This document shows positions 10,056 to 17,759 of a DNA stretch of 40,038 nt, piece by piece (the stretch's first letter is position 1; the number at the start of each line of letters is the position of its first letter). The translations under genes and the position numbers were made by a program. The DNA is from Oscillospiraceae bacterium (GTDB lineage: Bacteria > Bacillota > Clostridia > Oscillospirales > Oscillospiraceae), in NCBI GenBank assembly GCA_017416685.1, contig JAFQBN010000006.1:1-40038 (forward strand), given 5' to 3'. The notes below the pieces were generated by a model. It was not told the DNA's origin. It was given only the letters and a program-made list of their open reading frames with translations, and did not search any database.

Positions 10056-10087
10056 CAAAAGCGGCGGTCCTGTGACCGCCGCTTTTG
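10056..10087 (+). terminator. Intercistronic hairpin between fucI and fucU
   Basis: A 14-bp perfect stem (10056-10069 and 10074-10087) with a 4-nt loop lies 11 bp after the fucI stop. It is followed by CAATTTTGTTATT, a poor U-tract. It could be a partial terminator or a 3' stabilising structure that makes fucI mRNA more abundant than the downstream genes. Confidence 0.7.
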
Positions 10088-10114
10088 CAATTTTGTTATT
10101 AGGAGGAAACGGTT

Positions 10115-10561
10115 ATGCTGAAAAATATCCCCCCCATTCTGTCCCCGGAGCTGCTGAAGGTGCTGTGCGAGATGGGTCACTCCGACCGCATCTGCATCGG
10201 TGACGGCAACTTCCCCGGCAGTGCCATGGCCAAGGCGAAAAACGTGGTGTTCCTGCGTGCCGACGGTCACGGTGTGCCTGAAATTCTGGATGCCATCCTG
10301 CAGGTGATGCCTTTGGATACCTATGTGGACACCCCTGTCATGCTGATGGAGAAGATGGACTGCGACAAGGACCTGCACATCCCCGTGTGGGACGAGTACA
10401 AAAAGATAGTCGCCAAGTACGATGACCGCGGCGAAGCCGCTGTGGGTGCCTACGAGCGGTTTGAGTTCTACGAGCAGGCCAAGGATTGCTACTGCATCCT
10501 GCAGACCGGCGAGACTGCCATTTACGCCAACGTCATTTTGCAGAAGGGCGTTGTGAAGTAA
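10115..10561 (+). CDS. fucU: L-fucose mutarotase
   Basis: FucU interconverts alpha- and beta-L-fucose, supplying the anomer used by the isomerase. The 148-residue sequence is of the RbsD/FucU family and follows E. coli FucU closely at the start (MLKNIPPILSPELLKVLCEMGHSD) and in the C-terminal FEFYEQAK and TGETAIYANVILQKGV segments. A good AGGAGG precedes the ATG. Placement directly after fucI supports the assignment. It sits 3 bp before the AEC transporter gene, so they are probably co-translated. Confidence 0.93.
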   Translation: MLKNIPPILSPELLKVLCEMGHSDRICIGDGNFPGSAMAKAKNVVFLRADGHGVPEILDAILQVMPLDTYVDTPVMLMEKMDCDKDLHIPVWDEYKKIVAKYDDRGEAAVGAYERFEFYEQAKDCYCILQTGETAIYANVILQKGVVK

Positions 10562-10564
10562 GCG

Positions 10565-11476
10565 ATGGACAGAGTGATTGCGGTCATTGGCACCGTTGTG
10601 CCGGTTTTTCTTGCTCTTGCGCTGGGTATGCTGTGCCGCGGCCGGCAGATGATCACCCGCGAGGGTGTGGATGCCCTGAAAAAGGTGGCCATCAACCTGA
10701 CTTTGCCCTTCGTACTGTTTGATGCCTTTGCCAAGGCGGAGTATTCTCTGCAGACCCTTGCCCAGCCGGTATTGGTCTTTGTACTGTGCTGTGCGGCGCT
10801 GGGCCTTGGTATGCTGATCATCCGGGTCAGCGGCAGTAAGAGCCGTCTTGCCCCCTTCCTTGCCTCCGGCTTTGAGGCGGGCATGCTGGGTTATGCCCTG
10901 TTTGTCATGCTGTTCCCCGGGGTCAGTACGGCGAAATTTGCCATTCTGGATCTGGGACAGACCCTGTTCGTCTTTACCCTGTATAAAATATTGCTGTCCG
11001 GCAAGCGGGATTTTAAGAGCGTTGGCCGGGATATGGTCACCTCCCCGGTGCTGTGGGCGGTGGCCCTTGGCGTGGTGGCGGGAGCTACCGGTTTGTATGC
11101 CGGATTGGGGCCGTGGGCCGGTGTGGTGGACTCGGTCACAAGCTTCATGGCCGCCCCCACCGGGGTCATCATCCTGCTGAGTGTGGGCTACGACCTTGTT
11201 CTGCGGGAAATCCCATGGAGGAAGACCGCGGGCTTCATCGCCATGCGCCTTGGGGTGATGGCGGTCATGCTGGCGGCCATTGTGGCCCTGAACCGGACTG
11301 TGCTGAATGGCATGATCTTCGAGGGCGCGGCGGTGCTGATGCTTATTCTGCCTCCCCCCTACGTCATCCCCGTCTTTGCCGACGAACCTGCGGAGCGCGC
11401 GCAGATCTCCTCTGCCCTGTCCGCTCTGACCCTTGTGACGGTTATCCTGTTTGCGGTGCTGTCCGTGGTTTTGTAA
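10565..11476 (+). CDS. AEC-family (auxin efflux carrier-like) transporter
   Basis: The 303-residue protein has about ten hydrophobic segments in two five-segment halves. It has the family pattern of an N-terminal amphipathic start, VPVFLALALGMLCRGR, and conserved mid-membrane segments such as INLTLPFVLF and ASGFEAGMLGYALFV. Bacterial relatives are secondary carriers, often for organic acids such as malate or malonate. In this cluster it might export a fermentation product or carry an intermediate, but that is inference. The start ATG is 3 bp after the fucU stop, with GCGATG context and no strong separate ribosome binding site, which suggests coupling. Confidence 0.85.
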   Translation: MDRVIAVIGTVVPVFLALALGMLCRGRQMITREGVDALKKVAINLTLPFVLFDAFAKAEYSLQTLAQPVLVFVLCCAALGLGMLIIRVSGSKSRLAPFLASGFEAGMLGYALFVMLFPGVSTAKFAILDLGQTLFVFTLYKILLSGKRDFKSVGRDMVTSPVLWAVALGVVAGATGLYAGLGPWAGVVDSVTSFMAAPTGVIILLSVGYDLVLREIPWRKTAGFIAMRLGVMAVMLAAIVALNRTVLNGMIFEGAAVLMLILPPPYVIPVFADEPAERAQISSALSALTLVTVILFAVLSVVL

Positions 11477-11491
11477 GGAAGGAAGAGACCC

Positions 11492-11731
11492 ATGAAACCT
11501 GTCTATGCGAACACCTTCGGCCTGCGCAAGGTCACGTCCCCCGACGGCGACATCGTGGAGGTCACCCTTGACGTGAGCTATAAGTACATGGAAACGGCCA
11601 TGACTTTGGGCGGCAACGGCATGGAGGCAGTGTCCACCCCTGCGGCGGATCAGGTGGCCAGTCTGGTCATGACCCGCAACAGCGCCCTGGCCCTGCGCAA
11701 CCTGCTCAACGCAACCCTCGGGGAGGAGTAA
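11492..11731 (+). CDS. Small hypothetical protein
   Basis: This 79-residue soluble protein has no recognised motif. It starts after GGAAGGAAGAG with an ATG at 11492. The gene sits 15 bp after the AEC transporter and its stop is 1 bp before the HAD phosphatase start, so it is clearly part of the fuc operon. The N-terminus (MKPVYANTFGLRKVTSPDGD) suggests a short beta structure and the C-terminal half a helix (SALALRNLLNATLGEE). I do not recognise the family. Confidence 0.7.
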   Translation: MKPVYANTFGLRKVTSPDGDIVEVTLDVSYKYMETAMTLGGNGMEAVSTPAADQVASLVMTRNSALALRNLLNATLGEE

Positions 11732-11732
11732 G

Positions 11733-12560
11733 ATGTCGGTCGGACTTGTACTGCTGGATCTGGACGGCACTATGCTGACCGGAGACAAGCGGATTTCCCC
11801 CGCCACTTACGCCGCCCTGGAGCGGGCCGCGGCCATGGGGGTGCAGATCGTACCCTGTACGGGCCGCTTTTACGGCGGCATTCCGCAGGTGGTGCGGGAT
11901 CTGCCCTTTGTGCGCTACTTCATTACGGTCAACGGCGGCAACGTCTGGGACCGGCAGGAGGATAAGGTGCTGTACCAGGCGGAAATTCCCGTGGAGCGGG
12001 GGTTGAAGCTCTTTGACGCCATGGATCAACTGCCTGTCATCTATGACTGCTTCGTGGACGGAGCGGCGTGGATGGCCCGGGCAAATTATGAGCGCATCGA
12101 CGCGTTTATCTCCGTCCCGAAGGACAATGAGATGGTGAAAACCCTGCGCACCCCGGTGGAGGATCTGCGCCAATTTGTGCGCCAAACGGGCAAATCCCTT
12201 CAGAAAACCCAGATGTTTTTTGCGGATATTGACCTGCGAAATGCAATGCTGCCCCGGATCCGGGCGCAACACGCCGATCTGTTGGTCAGCACGTCTCTGG
12301 TCAATAACATCGAGTTTACCGTTCCCTCTGCCAGCAAAGGTGAGGCCCTTCGCTTCCTTGCCGCCCATCTGGGGGTGGCGGTGGCGGACACTATGGCTTT
12401 CGGCGACATGGACAATGACCGTTCGATGATAGAGGCGGCGGGTATCGGCGTGGCCATGGGCAATGCCGAGCCGTGTCTGAAAGAAATTGCCGACTGCATC
12501 ACCGACACTAACAACGCCGACGGCGTGGCAAAGGCGCTGGAGAAATTTGTTTTTGCATGA
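11733..12560 (+). CDS. Cof-type HAD-superfamily phosphatase
   Basis: This 275-residue protein has HAD motif I (LLDLDGTML, Asp9 and Asp11), motif II PCTGR, a lysine-containing SKGEALRFL motif III region, and motif IV GDMDNDRSM. The C2-type cap and length are those of Cof/YidA phosphatases, which remove phosphate from sugar phosphates and flavin or pyridoxal phosphates. Position at the end of the fuc operon suggests it removes a sugar-phosphate that builds up, but no substrate is shown. The operon ends 2 bp beyond it in a strong terminator shared with the convergent dehydrogenase gene. Confidence 0.93.
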   Translation: MSVGLVLLDLDGTMLTGDKRISPATYAALERAAAMGVQIVPCTGRFYGGIPQVVRDLPFVRYFITVNGGNVWDRQEDKVLYQAEIPVERGLKLFDAMDQLPVIYDCFVDGAAWMARANYERIDAFISVPKDNEMVKTLRTPVEDLRQFVRQTGKSLQKTQMFFADIDLRNAMLPRIRAQHADLLVSTSLVNNIEFTVPSASKGEALRFLAAHLGVAVADTMAFGDMDNDRSMIEAAGIGVAMGNAEPCLKEIADCITDTNNADGVAKALEKFVFA

Positions 12561-12596
12561 AAAAAGCGGACTGTGGAGTTCCACAGTCCGCTTTTT
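12561..12596. terminator. Bidirectional terminator
   Basis: A 17-bp perfect stem (12561-12577 and 12580-12596) has A-runs and T-runs at its ends. It serves both the fuc-HAD operon and the convergent dehydrogenase gene. Confidence 0.92.
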
Positions 12597-12605
12597 GTTC
12601 GTTTT

Positions 12606-13736
12606 TTAGAAGGTGTTACCCTTGAAGTCACTCTTGGGGGGGACATAGTCACCGAAATAACCGGCGAAATCCAGACCCAGATAGTCGCACAGATCCTGAA
12701 CCTCCACCATGGTGTTGTCCAGAACAGGGATGCCGTTTTTCATACGGTCGGCGTAAGCCTCAACTTCCTTCTCGCCGTGGGTGTAGATGCGCTCGGCGCC
12801 CTCGGCCTTGGGGGAATTGCGCAGCTCCTGCAGGTAGTTGGACAGATGCTCGCGGATGGCGGCGGCATCACCGAAGATATTGGGGTCAATGGCCACGAAG
12901 CCGTGGCACACAAGGCCCCGGTTGTTCATGGTAGTCAGGTGGGAGGGGGCGCCCAAAGACAGGATGGAGGAGAAGATCTCGCACAGCATGCCGAAACCGT
13001 AACCCTTGTGTCCGCCGAAATCCTCGGTATCGCCGCCCAGGGGCATGATACCGCCGCCGTTTTTGGCGGTGATGTTCTTCAGCACGTCGTCAGCATCGGA
13101 GGAGGGCTTGCCGTCCTTGTCCAAAGCCCAGCCCTCGGGCAGAGGCTTGCCCAGCTTGTTGTACATCTCCAGCTTGCCCCGGGTGACCACGGTGGTGGAG
13201 GCATCGAAGAAGAAGTCATAAGGCTCGGCGGGCATGGCGACCGCGATGGGGTTGGTGCCGATCATGGCCATGCGGCCGTAGGTGGGGACCATGATGGCGG
13301 TGGTGTTGGTGCAGGACATGCCGATCAGGCCCTGATCACAGGCCAGCTTGGCATAGTAGCCGGCGATGCCGTAGTGGTTGGAGTTGCGGGCGGTGACGAT
13401 GCCGATGCCCACTTTCTTGGCCTTTTCGATGGCCATCTGCATGCCCATATAGCCAATGAGCTGGCCCATACCGTCGTGGCCGTCGATAACGGCAGAAACG
13501 GGGGTTTCAAACACCACCTCGGGCTCTACGCCCAGCTTGATCATGCCCCGCTCGATGCTCTTGTGATAGCGGGCCATGCGCTGCATACCGTGGCTTTCAA
13601 TGCCGTACAGGTCGCTCAGCAGCAGCACGTCGGTGATGATGCGGGCCTGCTCCCGGGTAAAACCGAATTTGGGGTTGGTGAACGCGTCCATACAAAGACG
13701 GTCCAGCGTTTCATAGCTCCAGTACTGGGTTGCCAT
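12606..13736 (-). CDS. Malate/L-lactate dehydrogenase-family oxidoreductase (Ldh2/MDH2)
   Basis: This 376-residue protein belongs to the NAD(P)-dependent malate/L-lactate/ureidoglycolate/2,3-diketogulonate dehydrogenase family, which is unrelated to the classical Rossmann lactate dehydrogenases. Family marks are SDLYGIESHGMQRM (catalytic His region), GIGIVTARNSNHYGIAGYYA, SCTNTTAIMVPTYG, GTNPIAVAMP, and the late GGHKGYGFGMLCEIFSSIL. Substrate cannot be read. Its neighbours suggest either lactate or malate feeding pyruvate into the 2-oxo acid dehydrogenase complex upstream, or a role with fucose breakdown products. It has its own probable promoter and is separated from the complex by a terminator. 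Confidence 0.9.
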   Translation of the reverse strand: MATQYWSYETLDRLCMDAFTNPKFGFTREQARIITDVLLLSDLYGIESHGMQRMARYHKSIERGMIKLGVEPEVVFETPVSAVIDGHDGMGQLIGYMGMQMAIEKAKKVGIGIVTARNSNHYGIAGYYAKLACDQGLIGMSCTNTTAIMVPTYGRMAMIGTNPIAVAMPAEPYDFFFDASTTVVTRGKLEMYNKLGKPLPEGWALDKDGKPSSDADDVLKNITAKNGGGIMPLGGDTEDFGGHKGYGFGMLCEIFSSILSLGAPSHLTTMNNRGLVCHGFVAIDPNIFGDAAAIREHLSNYLQELRNSPKAEGAERIYTHGEKEVEAYADRMKNGIPVLDNTMVEVQDLCDYLGLDFAGYFGDYVPPKSDFKGNTF

Positions 13737-13772
13737 AAGGATACATCCTCTCTATAGGAGATTAACAGAGCT

Positions 13773-13778
13773 ATTATA
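13773..13778 (-). promoter_or_regulatory. -10 box of the dehydrogenase gene
   Basis: TATAAT on the minus strand lies 36 bp before the start codon. Only a weak -35 (TTTTCT) is present at the right distance. The leader contains GAGAGGATG as ribosome binding site. Confidence 0.45.
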
Positions 13779-13823
13779 CCGCAAACGAGTGCAAAAGAAA
13801 AGCACTTCTTGCACTGCGGAATA

Positions 13824-13859
13824 AAAAACCGGCGGGAGGAATTCCTCCCGCCGGTTTTT
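13824..13859 (-). terminator. Terminator of the 2-oxo acid dehydrogenase operon
   Basis: A 16-bp perfect stem (13824-13839 and 13844-13859) is followed on the minus strand by TTTTTT. It lies 21 bp after the E1 stop codon. Confidence 0.88.
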
Positions 13860-13880
13860 ATGCGGTTTTAAGAGGCTGAA

Positions 13881-16355
13881 TTACACGCCGGCCTTGGAGC
13901 GACGGATAGCCTCGGCCTCGGACACACCGTTCTTGAGGGTGTAGCCGGCCAGGGGGACGATCTTCTCGTGGATAGCGTCCAGGATCCAGCTGGCCTGGGG
14001 GAAGAAGAACTCGTCGAACTCGTAGGGAGGAGTGATCCAGTTGCGGGCGCCCACAACAACGGGAGGAGCGTCCAGATCATCGAAGCACAGATCGGTGATC
14101 TTGGCGGCGACATCGTTCAGGAAGGAGCCACGGGCGCAGGCGTCGGAAGCCAGAACCACACGGCCGGTCTTGCGGACGGACTCCACGATCTTGGTGTAGT
14201 CCAGGGGCACCAGGGAGTGGATGTTGATGACGTCGGCCTCCATGCCGTACTTCTCGCTCAGCTCCTTGGCAGCGTCCATAGCGCGGTACAGGGTGGCGCC
14301 GATGGTCAGGATGGTGATGTCCTTACCGTCGCGGACCTTGTTGGTGTCGCCGAACTCGATCTCATAGCGCTCGGCAGGCACGCCGCCCTCGTGGAACTGC
14401 TCGCCCACGTCGTAGATGCGCTGGCTCTCGAAGAAGACGACGGGGTCGGTGCCCTTCAGGGCGGACTCCATCAGACCCTTGGCCTCCCAGGGAGTGGCGG
14501 GGAAGCAGACCTTCAGGCCGGGGATGTGGGCGCACAGAGCGGTCCAGTCCTGGCTGTGCTGGGCGCCGTACTTGGAGCCGACGGACACACGCAGGACCAT
14601 GGGCATCTTCAGGATGCCGGCGGACATGGACTGCCACTTGGACATCTGGTTGAAGATCTCGTCACCGGCGCAGCCGATGAAGTCAGCGTACATCAGCTCC
14701 ACCAGAGCGCGGCCGCCGGACAGGGCGTAGCCCACAGCGGTACCGACGATGGAAGCCTCGGCCAGGGGGGAGTTGAACAGACGGCTGTGGGGCAGAGCGT
14801 CCATCATGCCGCGGTAGACAGCGAAAGCGCCGCCCCAGTCACGGCAGTCCTCGCCGTAGGCGACCAGGGTGGGATCCTCATAGAAGCGGTCCCAGATAAC
14901 CTCGGACAGACCGTCACGCAGGTTGTACAGCTTCATCTTGGAAACGGGCTTGCCGTCGGGACCGATGGGGCTGCGGCTCTTGCTCTTGATCTTCTTGTAG
15001 CCCTCGGCCTCCTCCTTGGGAACCAGGAACTCGGGCTCGCGGTCGTCCATCTTCTCAACCTTCTGGTTGGAGAACATCAGGCGCTCCACAACGGCGGGAT
15101 CCTTGTTGAAGTCGCAGTAGGGGCTGAACTCGGGATCGGCAGCGTACTTGCAGATCAGGGTCATGCGCTCGCGGGTCTCCTCCAGGATGGCGTCGATGTC
15201 GGCCTGCTTGCACACGCCGGCCTCGATCAGGGCGGCGGGATAGGTGGTCAGAGGATCGTAGTTCTTCCAATCGTCCATCTCTTCCTTGGTGCGGTAAGCG
15301 TTCTGGTCGGAGACGGAGTGGCCGCAGAAGCGGTAGGTCAGGGTCTCCAGAGCGACGGGGCCCTGGCCGTTGCGCAGCAGCTCCAGCTTGCGGCGCATAG
15401 CGTCGATAACAGCCAGAGGATTGAAGCCGTCCACAGTCTCAGCATGGAACTGAGTGGGGCTGATACCGGAGCCGATACGGCTCATGCAGCCCTGACCCAT
15501 GGTCTCGCCGCGGGTCTGGTCGCCCATGCCGTAGGAGTTGTTGAAGGTGTTGAACAGGATGGGCATGCCGTCGTTGTGGGACTCCCAAATGGTCTTGTAC
15601 TGGTCCATGGCGGCGAAGTTCATAGCCTCCCACACGGGGCCGCGGGCCATGGAAGCGTCACCGATGTTACAAACGCAGATACCCTTCTTGTTGTTCAGCT
15701 TCTTGTACAGAGCGGAACCGGTGGAGATGGTGGCGGAGCCGCCCACGATGGCGTTGTTGGGGTAGATGCCGAAGGGCAGGAAGAAGGCGTGCATGGAGCC
15801 GCCCATGCCCATGTGGAAGCCGGTCTCACGGGCGAAGATCTCGCTCAGGGTGCCGTACAGGATGAAGCGGATAGCCAGCTCCTTGACGTCCTTGGTCTCG
15901 CCCAGCTTCTGGGTGGCGCGCAGGCACTTGCCGTCCAGGAAGTTCTCCATGACGTTCATGAGCTGCTCGTCGCTCATCTTCTGGATGGTGGACAGGGCCT
16001 TGGCCAGGATCTCGGAGTGAGAACGGTGAGAGCCGAAGGCAAAGTCGTTCTCGTCCAGCAGGTAGGACTGACCCACGCAGGCGGCCTCCTGGCCGATGGA
16101 CAGGTGGGCAGGACCGGGATAGGTATGCTCCACGCCGTTGTAAGCGCCCTGAGTCTTGATCAGGTTCAGCATGGTCTCGAACTCACGCAGGACGGTCATG
16201 TCGCGGAAGATGCGGATCAGGTCGGCCTTGGTGAAGTTCTTCTCCTTCAGCTCGTCCTTGATGGACTTGTTGTACTGGTTGACGGGGATGCTCTCAAAGG
16301 TGACTTCACCGGCGGCGCGCACCTTTACGGGATCGACATACAGACTGTTAGGCAT
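13881..16355 (-). CDS. 2-oxo acid dehydrogenase E1, alpha and beta subunits fused
   Basis: E1 is the thiamine-diphosphate enzyme that decarboxylates the 2-oxo acid (or cleaves acetoin) and passes the acyl group to lipoyl-E2. This 824-residue protein joins an alpha part (about 1-400; EHTYPGPAHLSIGQEA, FGSHRSHSEILAKA, HMGMGGSMHAF) to a beta part (about 475-824; RDGLSEVIWDRFYEDPTLVAYGED, FNSPLAEASIVGTAVGYAL, GSKYGAQHSQDWTALCAHIPG). The two are normally separate genes. The thiamine motif is altered: GDA (232-234) replaces GDG, and the closing Asn pair (272-273) comes about ten residues later than usual. Pyruvate, branched-chain 2-oxo acid or acetoin could be the substrate. It is last in the operon E2-E3-E1. 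Confidence 0.9.
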   Translation of the reverse strand: MPNSLYVDPVKVRAAGEVTFESIPVNQYNKSIKDELKEKNFTKADLIRIFRDMTVLREFETMLNLIKTQGAYNGVEHTYPGPAHLSIGQEAACVGQSYLLDENDFAFGSHRSHSEILAKALSTIQKMSDEQLMNVMENFLDGKCLRATQKLGETKDVKELAIRFILYGTLSEIFARETGFHMGMGGSMHAFFLPFGIYPNNAIVGGSATISTGSALYKKLNNKKGICVCNIGDASMARGPVWEAMNFAAMDQYKTIWESHNDGMPILFNTFNNSYGMGDQTRGETMGQGCMSRIGSGISPTQFHAETVDGFNPLAVIDAMRRKLELLRNGQGPVALETLTYRFCGHSVSDQNAYRTKEEMDDWKNYDPLTTYPAALIEAGVCKQADIDAILEETRERMTLICKYAADPEFSPYCDFNKDPAVVERLMFSNQKVEKMDDREPEFLVPKEEAEGYKKIKSKSRSPIGPDGKPVSKMKLYNLRDGLSEVIWDRFYEDPTLVAYGEDCRDWGGAFAVYRGMMDALPHSRLFNSPLAEASIVGTAVGYALSGGRALVELMYADFIGCAGDEIFNQMSKWQSMSAGILKMPMVLRVSVGSKYGAQHSQDWTALCAHIPGLKVCFPATPWEAKGLMESALKGTDPVVFFESQRIYDVGEQFHEGGVPAERYEIEFGDTNKVRDGKDITILTIGATLYRAMDAAKELSEKYGMEADVINIHSLVPLDYTKIVESVRKTGRVVLASDACARGSFLNDVAAKITDLCFDDLDAPPVVVGARNWITPPYEFDEFFFPQASWILDAIHEKIVPLAGYTLKNGVSEAEAIRRSKAGV

Positions 16356-16373
16356 TGTAATTCTCCTCCTTAA

Positions 16374-17741
16374 TTAAATGTGGAAAATAGCTTCACGGAT
16401 GATTTCGGCCACGGTGGGATGGGGGAAGACCAGCTTCTGCAGACGGGTGGGGGTCAGCTCGGTATCCACCATCATGGTGGCGGTCATGATGATCTCGGAG
16501 GCGTAGCTGCCAACCATGTGGCAACCCACCAGACGGTTGCGGTCCTGATCCACGACCAGCTTGATGAAGCCGTTGGGATTCTCGGCCTCGGCCACGTAGC
16601 GGCCGGCGTACATCATGGGCAGCTTGACTTCCTTGGCGTTCATGCCGCGGGCCTTGGCGGCATCCAGGGACAGGCCAACGCTGGCAACCTCGGGATCGGT
16701 GTAGATAACGGAGGGGATGACGTCGTAACGCATCTCGTCCTTCTTGCCCAGCATGTGGTTGACAGCCACCTCAGCCTCGCGGTAGGCGGTGTGAGCCAGC
16801 ATGATCTTGGCATTGCAGTCGCCCACGGCGTACACGCCGGAGACGTTGGTGCACATGTGGCGGTCGGTGATGATGGCGGCGCGGTCCATCTCGATGCCCA
16901 GAGTCTCCAGACCGATGCCGGCGGTGGCGGGCTTGCGGCCGGCGGCCAGCAGCACCTTGTCGCAGGCGATTTCCTTCTTCTCGCCGTTCTCCTCATAGAC
17001 CACGGAGCCGGACTTGATCTCCAGCACCTTGCAGGACAGCTTGAAGACCATGCCGCGCTTCTCGCAGGCTTCCTGCAGCAGAGCGCAGATCTCGGGGTCG
17101 GTGGCGCCGGCGATCTTGGGCATCATCTCGATGACGGTGACGGGCACGCCCACGCTGGCGAAGTAGTAGGCCATCTCCAGACCGATAACGCCGCCGCCGA
17201 TGGCGACCATCTGCTTGGGCAGCTCGGTCAGGTCCAGCACCTCGCGGTTGGTGGTGACGAAGCCGGAGGCGATACCCTCCTTCAGGCCGGGTACGGGAGG
17301 CACCACGGTCTCGGAACCGGAGGCGATGGTCAGCTTCTTGCCGACGTAGCGCTGGCCGTTGCACTCAACGGCGAAGCCCTCGCCGTCGCGGCCGGCGATC
17401 ACGGCGTCACCGGTGATGACGGTGACCTTGTTTGCCTTCATGGTGGCGCCAACGCCGCCGACCAGAGTCTTGACGACCTTGTTCTTGCGGGCAACCACCT
17501 TGGCGTGATCGAACTTCACGTTCTCGGCGGTGACGCCGAAGTCGGCGCTCTCGGTGGCATGGCGGAACATCTTGGCGGAGTTCAGCAGGGTCTTGGTGGG
17601 GATGCAGCCCTCGTTCAGGCAGGTGCCGCCCAGAGCCTTCTTCTCAAACAGGCACACCTTCATGCCGCCCTGAGCGGCACGCTCGGCACACAGGTAGCCG
17701 CCGGGGCCGCCGCCGAGGACCAACAGATCAAACAGTTCCAT
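16374..17741 (-). CDS. lpdA: Dihydrolipoyl dehydrogenase (E3)
   Basis: E3 is the FAD enzyme that reoxidises dihydrolipoamide on E2 and makes NADH. The 455-residue protein has the FAD-binding GGGPGGYLCAE, the redox disulfide GGTCLNEGCIPTK (Cys41, Cys46), the NAD-binding GGGVIGLEMAYYF, the second FAD motif YAVGDCN, and the C-terminal HPTVAEIIREA with the catalytic His-Glu pair. There is no extra lipoyl domain. It lies 18 bp before the E1 gene (downstream) and 18 bp after E2, each with a strong GGAGG, so all three are made together. Confidence 0.96.
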   Translation of the reverse strand: MELFDLLVLGGGPGGYLCAERAAQGGMKVCLFEKKALGGTCLNEGCIPTKTLLNSAKMFRHATESADFGVTAENVKFDHAKVVARKNKVVKTLVGGVGATMKANKVTVITGDAVIAGRDGEGFAVECNGQRYVGKKLTIASGSETVVPPVPGLKEGIASGFVTTNREVLDLTELPKQMVAIGGGVIGLEMAYYFASVGVPVTVIEMMPKIAGATDPEICALLQEACEKRGMVFKLSCKVLEIKSGSVVYEENGEKKEIACDKVLLAAGRKPATAGIGLETLGIEMDRAAIITDRHMCTNVSGVYAVGDCNAKIMLAHTAYREAEVAVNHMLGKKDEMRYDVIPSVIYTDPEVASVGLSLDAAKARGMNAKEVKLPMMYAGRYVAEAENPNGFIKLVVDQDRNRLVGCHMVGSYASEIIMTATMMVDTELTPTRLQKLVFPHPTVAEIIREAIFHI

Positions 17742-17759
17742 GTTTCAAATCCTCCTTTA

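Noticed and set aside
13968-16373. An 801-codon plus-strand open frame antisense to E1
   Set aside because: Same shadow composition, fully contained within the E1 region, no start signals.
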